43,605 nt of DNA, from positions 1 to 43,605 of the forward strand of contig CAZLQD010000003.1 of the NCBI GenBank assembly GCA_964561605.1, written 5' to 3'. Within the stretch, counting starts at the first letter, position 1. Each line of letters opens with the position of its first letter. Below, piece by piece: positions 14,616 to 21,107 of the stretch. The notes below the pieces were generated by a model, which searched no databases, had not been told where the DNA came from, and saw nothing but the letters and a program-made list of their open reading frames with translations. This DNA is from JALUZX01 sp964561605. Lineage in GTDB: Bacteria > Planctomycetota > UBA1135 > JALUZX01. A program made the position numbers and the translations under genes.

Positions 14616-16964
14616 ATGAAGAACCGGATTCCCGGCGGCTGGTGGAAGGGCCTTGCGGCCCTGGTCTTCCTGCTTCTTTTCGGCACGGCCGGTGCCTTGC
14701 CGGCCCAGACGGCGGCCGCGGCCCACGGCACCTCGGGCGGGTCCCTCCTGGTGGGGATCGACTGGATCGTCCTGGCGGTCTTCTTCCTCTGCGTGGTGGG
14801 AATCGGCGTTGCGGCGGCCAGGACGGCGGGAAAGAGCACTTCCGAGTTCTTCCTGGGAGGGCGGGGGATGCCCTGGTGGTTGCTGGGCGTCTCCATGGTG
14901 GCCTGCACCTTCTCCTGCGACACCCCCAACCTGGTGACGGACATGGTCCGGAGTTCCGGGGTGGCCAAGAACTGGGCCTGGTGGGCCTTTCTCATCACCG
15001 GGATGGTGACGGTCTTCATCTACGCCCAGCTCTGGCGGCGTTCCCGGGTCATGACGGACCTGGAATTCTACGAGTTGCGCTACAGCGGAGAATCGGCCGC
15101 CTTCATCCGGGGGTTCCGTGCCCTCTACCTGGGGATCTTCTTCAACTGCCTGATCATGGGGTCCGTCACCCTGGCGGCCATCAAGATCGGCCAGATCATC
15201 TTCGACCTGGATCCCCTTCCCACGGTGGTCCTGGCCTCCGTGGGAGTGGTGATCTACGCCACGGCCGGGGGAATCAAGGGGTGCATCTGGGCCGATTTCT
15301 TCCAGTATTCCATCGCCATGTTCGGTGCGGTCTACGCCGCCGTCGTGGCCGTCTCCCAGCCCGAGGTGGGCGGGCTCTCGGCCCTCCTGCACAAGTTCTC
15401 CACCGACCCGGCCTTGAAGGGGACCCTCCAGTGGATGCCGGACTTCAGCAACTGGCTGGAATGGGTGCCTCTTCTCCTGATCCCCGTGGCGGTGCAGTGG
15501 TGGGCGGTGTGGTATCCCGGCGCGGAACCGGGCGGAGGCGGATATATCGCCCAGCGGATGCTGGCCGCCAAGGACGAGAAGAACGCCGTGGGAGCGACCC
15601 TCTTCTTCAACTTCATGCACTACGCCATGAGGCCCTGGCCCTGGATCATCGTGGCCCTTGCCTCCATGATCTGCTTCCCCACCCTGGCGAGCCTGAAGGC
15701 CGCCTTCCCGGGAATCGATCCTACTTATCTGAAGCAGGACATCGCCTACCCGGCGATGATCGCAAGGCTGGGCCCGGGATTCCTCGGCCTTGTGGTGGCC
15801 TCCCTCATCGCCGCCTACATGTCCACGATCGGAACCCACTTGAACTGGGGTTCCTCCTACGCGGTCAACGATTTCTACCAGCGTTTCGTCCGGAAGAACG
15901 CCTCCCAGAAGGAGCTGGTCCTGGTGGGCCGGATCATGACGGTCCTGCTCATGGTCATCGCGGGTTTCTTCGCCCTGGTCTTCCTGCAGAACGCCCAGCA
16001 GGCCTTCAACATCCTTCTCCTCTCCGGGGCGGGAACGGGTCTCATCTACCTGCTCCGCTGGTTCTGGTGGAGGATCAACGCCTGGACGGAGATCGTGGCC
16101 ATGTTCGGGGCGACGGCGATCGCCTGCGTCCTCGTGCTGGTCGTAGGGAATACGGGAATCCTGAAACTCTACGTGGGAACCTCGCTGGTCTCCGACCAGG
16201 TGGCTGCCGTGGAGGACCCCGGGGCGGCGAAGAAGATCCTGGAAGAACGGGCCAAGGCCGCCCGGAAGGAGGCCCGGCTTGCCGCGGAGCTCAAGGTCCT
16301 GGTGGACAAGTGGCGTGAGGCCCGCCACGTGAGCCCCGAGGCCAGGGAGGAGGCCCGTGCCGCCTACGACGCCAAGCACCAGGAACTGGAGAAATTCCGG
16401 AGCTCCCATACCGTGGCCGCCCTGGCCCTGGCCATGAAGGACAAGCCCTGGGTGAAGAAGGCCGCCGCCTTCAAGAAGGCCCACGCCTCCCTGGGCGGTG
16501 TGATCAAGGGCGGGACGATCTACTTCTACGACAAGATCATCGAAAGACTCGTCTTTCCCATCCAGTTGCTCGTCTCGGTCATCCTGGTGACCATCCTCTG
16601 GCTGATCACCACTCTCCTGACCCCTCCCGTGGAGAAGGAGACCTTGAGGCGGTTCTACAAACTCTGCCATCCCGGCGGTCCCGGCTGGAAGAAGGTGGTC
16701 CTCGAGGCCCGGGCCGAGGGGGTGGAGATCGACCAGCGGAACGCCATCGGCGACTGGAAGCTTCCCTGGCAGATTCTCTGCGTCTTCCTGGGGTGCGTGA
16801 GCATCTACACTTCCCTCTTCGCCGTGGGAAGCTTCGTCTACGGGTCCCTCCTCCAGGGAGGAATCTTCACCGCGGCGGCCCTGGTTTCCACGGTGGTCCT
16901 CTTCAAGACCATCGGGAAGATCGGCATCGAGCGGGCCGCAGAGCGGGAGGCCCGGGCCGGGTAG
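14616..16964 (+). CDS. Sodium:solute symporter (SSS family) with a charged helical insertion
   Basis: 782 residues. An N-terminal signal-like segment (LAALVFLLLFGTAGALPAQ) precedes about a dozen membrane spans in the SSS order. Seen: GKSTSEFFLGGRGMPWWLLGVSMVACTFSCDTPN (unwound first helix region of LeuT-fold symporters), DLEFYELRY, ASVGVVIYATAGGIKGCIWADFFQYSIAM (family signature) and ASLIAAYMSTIGTHLNWGSSYAVND (the helix 8 Na-site region with its serines). Between membrane segments, residues ~528-632 form a Lys/Glu/Ala-rich region likely to be helical and soluble. Length exceeds the usual 500-600 residues. Substrate cannot be predicted. ATG 14616 has GGCGAGG upstream. Confidence 0.87.
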   Translation: MKNRIPGGWWKGLAALVFLLLFGTAGALPAQTAAAAHGTSGGSLLVGIDWIVLAVFFLCVVGIGVAAARTAGKSTSEFFLGGRGMPWWLLGVSMVACTFSCDTPNLVTDMVRSSGVAKNWAWWAFLITGMVTVFIYAQLWRRSRVMTDLEFYELRYSGESAAFIRGFRALYLGIFFNCLIMGSVTLAAIKIGQIIFDLDPLPTVVLASVGVVIYATAGGIKGCIWADFFQYSIAMFGAVYAAVVAVSQPEVGGLSALLHKFSTDPALKGTLQWMPDFSNWLEWVPLLLIPVAVQWWAVWYPGAEPGGGGYIAQRMLAAKDEKNAVGATLFFNFMHYAMRPWPWIIVALASMICFPTLASLKAAFPGIDPTYLKQDIAYPAMIARLGPGFLGLVVASLIAAYMSTIGTHLNWGSSYAVNDFYQRFVRKNASQKELVLVGRIMTVLLMVIAGFFALVFLQNAQQAFNILLLSGAGTGLIYLLRWFWWRINAWTEIVAMFGATAIACVLVLVVGNTGILKLYVGTSLVSDQVAAVEDPGAAKKILEERAKAARKEARLAAELKVLVDKWREARHVSPEAREEARAAYDAKHQELEKFRSSHTVAALALAMKDKPWVKKAAAFKKAHASLGGVIKGGTIYFYDKIIERLVFPIQLLVSVILVTILWLITTLLTPPVEKETLRRFYKLCHPGGPGWKKVVLEARAEGVEIDQRNAIGDWKLPWQILCVFLGCVSIYTSLFAVGSFVYGSLLQGGIFTAAALVSTVVLFKTIGKIGIERAAEREARAG

Positions 16965-17140
16965 GTCTCCGGGGCCCCAGCCGGCGCCGAGCCCGCCCCT
17001 CCCCGGTCACCGGGCTTGGCGATCCGGGAAGCGTATGGGCTCCGCCGGCCGAAAGGGAGGCCCGGAGGGCCTCCCTCGAGGACGCCGGACCTCTCTCTCC
17101 GATCGATCCACCCTTCTCAGCCGGGAGGCTTGCCCCGGCC

Positions 17141-17225
17141 TTACCCGATGGTCACCTCCAGGCCCGCCGTGTGGGCCAGGCCGAAGGATGCGCCCGGGTC
17201 CAGGATCCAGACCTGCCAGGAGAGG
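17141..17225 (-). pseudogene. Remnant: C-terminal tail of a secreted planctomycete-type protein
   Basis: On the minus strand a peptide reads QVWILDPG, then ASFGLAHTA, then GLEVTIG and a TAA stop. This resembles the conserved tail, roughly Q-x-W-x-LDP-x-A-x(2)-G-x(3)-T-x-GLEVT, found at the end of many large secreted proteins in some planctomycete lineages. Upstream the frame is open to 17494 but loses protein-like character, so the gene body is gone. I assign the family from memory of that tail, with moderate confidence. Confidence 0.5.
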
Positions 17226-17429
17226 GAAAGGTCGAAAAGACAAGAAAAGAGACCCCTTTTGGGAAAAAGGCCCCTTGGCGAACCGGGAATCCGTGATAAA
17301 TTGACCTTGAGCTCAAATGTCTCGACCAGGAGACCCATCTGGTTTTCGAGACGCCTTTTCCCCGGGAATTCGACGGGCCTCCTCGGCCGGGACACCGGAA
17401 GAGCGGTTTCCCCAAGGAAGGAGGACCCC

Positions 17430-17483
17430 ATGAACACGTCCCTTTTCCCTTCGAACCGGCACGAAAACTGCGACCGCCCGTAA
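17430..17483 (+). CDS. Orphan 17-codon reading frame behind a strong ribosome-binding site
   Basis: ATG 17430 is preceded by AAGGAAGGAGGACCCC, one of the best Shine-Dalgarno sequences in the window, yet the frame (MNTSLFPSNRHENCDRP) stops after 17 codons. Most likely this is the leftover 5' end of a destroyed gene; a genuine leader peptide is less likely. The sequence TGATAAATTGACC near 17293 could be promoter-like. Confidence 0.3.
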   Translation: MNTSLFPSNRHENCDRP

Positions 17484-17500
17484 CCCCCCCTCACTCCACC

Positions 17501-17731
17501 GTGGCCAAGACCCTGTCTTCCGTTTCCAGCGCCCAGACGACGGCTACCGAGGACGGCGTGCAGGTGAGCCGGTATGCCTACACTCCCTCGAGCCTCCGGA
17601 TCATGCGGGAGACCAATGGGTCCGCCAACCCCCAGGACGGCAACCGGTGGGGGTGCTACGACTGTTGCCGCATGGCCCTCGGTTGCGGAGGGGACGGGGA
17701 CACCCCGGTTCAGACAAAAAGAAAGGGATAA
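17501..17731 (+). pseudogene. Doubtful reading frame, possible decayed fragment
   Basis: A GTG-started frame of 76 codons whose middle (TEDGVQVSRYAYTPSSLRIMRE) has a vague resemblance to YD/RHS-type repeat sequence. It lacks a ribosome-binding site, runs through the direct repeat at 17671-17711, and ends in low-complexity sequence. I regard it as a possible fragment of a larger decayed gene, not a working protein. Confidence 0.2.
17671..17711 (+). repeat. Left direct repeat flanking the AT-rich island
   Basis: 41 bp starting CATGGCCC, five variable bases, then 28 bp (17684-17711) identical to 19472-19499 in the same orientation. The repeat contains GGGGACACCCC, a short hairpin. Similar GGGGACGGGGACACCCC-type motifs are known among REP-like repeats, but no transposase is seen here. 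Confidence 0.75.
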
Positions 17732-17766
17732 GGATTGTTTGGGGCATTTACTTGGAGGCGAGAACG

Positions 17767-18597
17767 ATGAACGAAGAAAAAAGAAAGCATTGGGTTCTTC
17801 CAGGGGTCATGGGTTTGTTTGTTGGAATAATTTTGCTTTTCCTCCCCGGTTTCAAATACTGGGGGAACCTATTTCCTCAAATCAGGAAAACCAGAGTGGG
17901 CTCTAGAGCAAACAGTCAGGCATCACTTTCTGGAGTCGTAATGGGGAGGAGTATTCAAAATGACCTTGTTCCACTCTCGGGTGCGCAAGTTTTCTTGAGG
18001 GATATTAAAAATAAAAATAATACTTTTATGGCCAAAGCGGACAAAAAAGGAAGATACGAAATTCCGGCCCTTCCATTTGGGAACTATCTGGTTTCAGTTG
18101 TCCAGCCTGGCCGGAAATATTTTAGTTATTGTGGAATAGAGAGTTCCAGTTTTTGCTTTCCTCGGGATGGAGCCGAAACCAAACCCGGATATATACATAA
18201 AAATTGGTTTCTAAATCAATGCAGAGTTCTGACTGGGGCGGTGTATGATGAAAAATCCGGAAAACAAATAAAAAGATTTGAAGCGTTGGCGTTGTATTAC
18301 AGGCTCGATGTGGAGAGAGTCTTCGATTGGGACGATTCGAAAGCAACTGTTGCATTGCTGGGTTCCGATAGTTACGCGGTTCGGGTTTTTCCATATTGGA
18401 AGGATGGAACATTTAAAATACGTATATGTTGGAATTCAAGGGGGCATGGATTCGATCGTTTTCTTGGAAAAGTCGTTTTCAAGGCTCCAGGTTACAAAAG
18501 TAAAGAGCTGAAAGGGAATTGGGAAAAATTGGTTCTTGGGAATCGACAAGAGGGTCTCAAGGTTGAATTGAGTCGTGATATGGGAAATAAAAAATAA
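17767..18597 (+). CDS. Membrane-anchored protein with one carboxypeptidase-type regulatory domain, AT-rich gene
   Basis: 276 residues. N-terminal anchor VLPGVMGLFVGIILLFLPGFKYW (residues ~9-31), then ASLSGVVMGRS...VPLSGAQVFLRD...TFMAKADKKGRYEIPALPFGNYLVSVVQPG. That is one CarboxypepD_reg-like unit (roughly residues 57-120), with a second possible unit from VLTGAVYDEKSGK. No catalytic motif. Base composition is very different from the neighbours: the line starting 18001 has 16 G/C in 60 bases, against 40 of 60 in the line starting 24001. It also uses many A/T-ending codons. ATG 17767 follows GGAGG. It lies within the direct-repeat pair and was probably acquired from elsewhere. Confidence 0.65.
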   Translation: MNEEKRKHWVLPGVMGLFVGIILLFLPGFKYWGNLFPQIRKTRVGSRANSQASLSGVVMGRSIQNDLVPLSGAQVFLRDIKNKNNTFMAKADKKGRYEIPALPFGNYLVSVVQPGRKYFSYCGIESSSFCFPRDGAETKPGYIHKNWFLNQCRVLTGAVYDEKSGKQIKRFEALALYYRLDVERVFDWDDSKATVALLGSDSYAVRVFPYWKDGTFKIRICWNSRGHGFDRFLGKVVFKAPGYKSKELKGNWEKLVLGNRQEGLKVELSRDMGNKK

Positions 18598-18811
18598 ACA
18601 GGAATTCGTGCACTGGAAGATTGGAGGTTGCATTGTAACAGAATATGGTTGTAGGTCGTGTCTTCTCTGCAGGAGTGCAAAGAACAACGTGGAATTGGTG
18701 ACGCCACCGTGAGTGAAGGCGGAGACTTTTGTGGGGTTCTCCAGTGGAAATGGGAAAAATCGGCATTCCTGTTCAGCCTTTGTAAAAGAATCAGATTGGA
18801 GAGGTAAAAGG
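18598..18811. other. AT-rich spacer between the two island genes
   Basis: 214 bp. Open frames cross it in both directions, but none has a start site and composition that persuade me. The in-frame upstream extension of the lipoprotein gene (from 18713) has no signal-sequence character. No hairpin of note. Confidence 0.4.
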
Positions 18812-19429
18812 ATGAAAAGCAGGACTTTTTTCTTGGTTTCGAGCCTTCTTTTCTTCGGCGCCTGCAAAGGCCCCGGCGGTTTTGGGGATTTTTGCGGCGT
18901 CTGGTTGATGGACCTCGAACCGGCGGCCAAGCATGAGTCGGCAGAGATGCTTCAAATGCTCAAGAAGAGCAGGAAGGGTGAAGGTTCGAAGATCCAAAAG
19001 GAAATATCGGAGCACATCAGGGATTTGGAAAAGAGAGGGATTTCCTACCAGAACCTGTGGTTCATAGTCAAGGAAGACCATACCTGGGCCTTGTATCACG
19101 GTAACTCGGGAAAGATCAAGGCCCGTGGGAAGTGGTCGAGGTCCGGGAGAAAGCTCTTTCTCTTCTTCGAAAAGGAGATGAGAACCAAGGCCAGGCCCGA
19201 TTCCTTTTTCCCATATGAAGATTTGGGTATCGAGAGGGGAAAGGGGAGCAGAGGGATCGCAAGAGGGAGCGGAGAGCTCGTTGATTGGGTGTGCAAGGGA
19301 TTCGTTGTCTCATCGAGGGGGGAAGGAAAGGGCGTAGCGGGTTACATGTATCAGGTTAAAGGAAAAAACGGCCAAGTGTCGGGTGAATTCTCCAAGAACA
19401 AGATGCAGGTTGTCAGGGTTTTTCCATGA
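18812..19429 (+). CDS. Small predicted lipoprotein, unknown function
   Basis: 205 residues. MKSRTFFLVSSLLFFGACKGPGG is a lipoprotein signal peptide with the lipobox FGAC (Cys at residue 18). The mature part has GVWLMDLEP, a charged helical stretch (EMLQMLKKSRKGEGSKIQKEISEHIRDLEKRG) and then LWFIVKEDHTWALYHGNSGKIKARGKWSRSGRKLFLF. The latter pattern, a strand pair with W/G-K-W, resembles the small beta-barrel seen in lipocalin-like stress lipoproteins, but this is only an impression. ATG 18812 has GGAGAGG upstream. G+C is intermediate (34 of 60 in the line at 19081). It is the second gene of the repeat-flanked island. Confidence 0.65.
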   Translation: MKSRTFFLVSSLLFFGACKGPGGFGDFCGVWLMDLEPAAKHESAEMLQMLKKSRKGEGSKIQKEISEHIRDLEKRGISYQNLWFIVKEDHTWALYHGNSGKIKARGKWSRSGRKLFLFFEKEMRTKARPDSFFPYEDLGIERGKGSRGIARGSGELVDWVCKGFVVSSRGEGKGVAGYMYQVKGKNGQVSGEFSKNKMQVVRVFP

Positions 19430-19458
19430 AATGTTCCCGGCGCCTGCGACCAAGGCGC

Positions 19459-19499
19459 CATGGCCCCGGCCTGCGGAGGGGACGGGGACACCCCGGTTC
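19459..19499 (+). repeat. Right direct repeat flanking the AT-rich island
   Basis: Matches 17671-17711: CATGGCCC shared, five variable bases, then 28 identical bases (19472-19499). It lies 30 bp past the stop of the lipoprotein gene. GGCGCC palindromes immediately precede it (19439-19459). Confidence 0.75.
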
Positions 19500-19654
19500 G
19501 GCGCCCTTGGCCGGCAAAGGCTCCATCGTTCATTGGCTTTTCCGGGGGCTCTCCTCGTAGGGGGAAAGGCTGCATGGAGGGGAGGCCTATTTTTCCCGGG
19601 AGGATTCTGCTCTTCGAACGGGCGGGTCCGTTCCTTGGGAGCGAGGATGTGCGG

Positions 19655-19885
19655 CGGGGCCGAGGGCTCGAGGATTCCGCCCTTTTTGCGGAAGATTTCG
19701 CACCTTCTGAGGTATTCCTCCAGGTAGGCCTCTTTGACAAGGTCGAAGCTCGAGGGGGCGGGAGGGAGGGCCTTTTCATCGGGAAGGAGGAACGGCTTCG
19801 GCGGGGGGGTCTTGTAGCCGGCAAGGTCCTGCACGAAGCCGTATTCTGAGCGGTAGGACTCAAGAATCCGCCGGATCCAGGGGCT
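19655..19885 (-). pseudogene. Coding-like fragment without a start, unknown family
   Basis: On the minus strand a protein-like stretch reads SPWIRRILESYRSEYGFVQD, then LAGYKTPPPKPFLLPDEKAL, then SSFDLVKEAYLEEYLRRCEI and FRKKGGILEP. Composition and helical pattern look genuinely coding, unlike the out-of-frame shadows nearby. No start codon with a ribosome site precedes it, and its upstream end runs into the tail of the aldolase-like gene. Downstream it degenerates into the right direct repeat. It may be the 3' remnant of a gene cut when the island entered. Family not recognised. The rest of 19430-19907 shows nothing else. Confidence 0.4.
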
Positions 19886-19907
19886 GCGGACGGTCGGCCG
19901 GGGATTC

Positions 19908-21107
19908 CTATTCTCCCACCATCTCCATGTATCGCTCGAAGTTCTCCGCCTCGATCCGGACCAGGTTTCCGAAGGCTTCCCGGTAGCCCACCTTGCCCGT
20001 GCAGAAGAGCCCGTGGCCGTACACGATGGCCGCCCTGTGCTTCTTGAGGGGTGGGGGAAGGGTGGTGGAGATGCACCGGGGCCCCCGGCCGGCCTCTCCG
20101 GGCACGATGGGCACGTCGCCGGCGTAACGCTCCTTGGGACAGTGGGTGAAACACCGCCCGCGGAACTCGCAGTCCTCCTCGTCGCAGATCATGGAGACGA
20201 TCACAGAGAAGCGGGGATGTCCGTGGAGGATGGCCCGTTTCCCCGACTGGGTGAGGACTTCCTTGTGGACGCTGAACTCGCTGGAGGCGGTGATGGCCAC
20301 CGAGGAGGATCCGTCCACGGGGCAAGCGTCGATGCACCCCTGGAGTTCGTCCAGGGAACTTGTGGTCTGGCTGATGAAGATCGTGTCCCCGAGAAGGTAG
20401 GAGATGTTCCCGAAGAAGGAATCCACCATGCCGCATTCCACGGTGGCCTTCCCCGTCCGGATCATGGCCTCCAGGACCTTCTCCTTGGTTTCGTAGGGCC
20501 CCTCTTCCGGGAGGGGATGGGCCAAGGCCCTCTCGATGAGCTTCCTGTAGAACTCCTTGCCCTTGAGGAAGGCCTCCTTCTGGGCCGGGGCCACCCTGCC
20601 CTTCCGGTGGTCCTCCCGGTAGTCGGAGAAGAACTTCACGAAGCAGGAGAAGCAGACCGAGCTGAAGTGGATGAAGGCCTGCTCGGGGCTCACAATTCCG
20701 AAGGTGACGATTCCCTTGCCCGGGACGATCACGTTCTTGCGGCGCTTGAGGGCGGCGACGATGCGATCGGGTTCGAACTTCCGGGTCACGGGGATGTCGT
20801 GGAGGAAGGTCCGGGTCTCGGAATCCTCGGGTTGGATGATCCCCTCCTCCCCTTCCACGCGGGAGGCCAGCCAGTCCAGGATGCTCCTGTAGGGTTCGGC
20901 GGGCTGGGCCAGGAGGATGGTGTTGATGTTGAGGCCCCGGACCACCTCTTCCAGGAGGCCCTGGTCCGGGTCCTCACGGTTCCAGAAGAGCTCGGCGTCG
21001 AGCCCGCCCATCAGCGGCGGGGCGTCCTTCGAGCAGAGTCCCTGGGCGATCAGCTTGTCCGTGTATTTTCTTACGAGTCTTTCCACTCGAGTCCCAGCTC
21101 CCGGCAT
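19908..21107 (-). CDS. Class II aldolase/adducin-like protein with extra cysteines
   Basis: 399 residues. The C-terminal half carries the class II aldolase fold: GNISYLLGDTIFISQTTSSLDEL, SSEFSVHKEVL, the Zn-binding LHGHPRFSV, and a third histidine in AAIVYGHGLF. Between them lies CDEEDCEFRGRCFTHCP, a cysteine-rich insert uncommon in ordinary fuculose-phosphate-type aldolases that could bind metal. The N-terminal ~170 residues include YTDKLIAQGLCSKDAPPLMGGLDAELFW and SSVCFSCFVKFFSDYREDH. It overlaps the AOR gene by 37 bp and so is co-translated with it, implying it makes or removes an aldehyde handled by AOR. A GTG at 21086 is an alternative start. Substrate unknown. Confidence 0.78.
   Translation of the reverse strand: MPGAGTRVERLVRKYTDKLIAQGLCSKDAPPLMGGLDAELFWNREDPDQGLLEEVVRGLNINTILLAQPAEPYRSILDWLASRVEGEEGIIQPEDSETRTFLHDIPVTRKFEPDRIVAALKRRKNVIVPGKGIVTFGIVSPEQAFIHFSSVCFSCFVKFFSDYREDHRKGRVAPAQKEAFLKGKEFYRKLIERALAHPLPEEGPYETKEKVLEAMIRTGKATVECGMVDSFFGNISYLLGDTIFISQTTSSLDELQGCIDACPVDGSSSVAITASSEFSVHKEVLTQSGKRAILHGHPRFSVIVSMICDEEDCEFRGRCFTHCPKERYAGDVPIVPGEAGRGPRCISTTLPPPLKKHRAAIVYGHGLFCTGKVGYREAFGNLVRIEAENFERYMEMVGE

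Larger units (their letters stand above)
16965..17766. other. Gene-poor stretch with decayed coding fragments and hairpins
   Basis: 802 bp without a convincing intact gene. It holds the perfect hairpin GGGAGGCCC-GGA-GGGCCTCCC (17055-17075), a weak stem at 16989-17017, a decayed protein tail on the minus strand (17141-17225), an isolated strong ribosome-binding site with an 17-codon reading frame (17430-17483), an uncertain reading frame at 17501-17731, and the first of two direct repeats (17671-17711). TTGAGCTCAA (17307-17316) is a perfect 10-bp palindrome. The mixture suggests repeated insertion and loss here. Confidence 0.6.

Noticed and set aside
14157..16670. An 837-codon minus-strand frame opposite the symporter
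   Set aside because: Composition (His, Gly, Asp, Val-rich) is that of an antisense shadow; the plus-strand symporter has clear membrane helices and family motifs.
17501..17731. RHS/YD-repeat gene fragment
   Set aside because: Similarity is too slight to call; listed only as a doubtful fragment.
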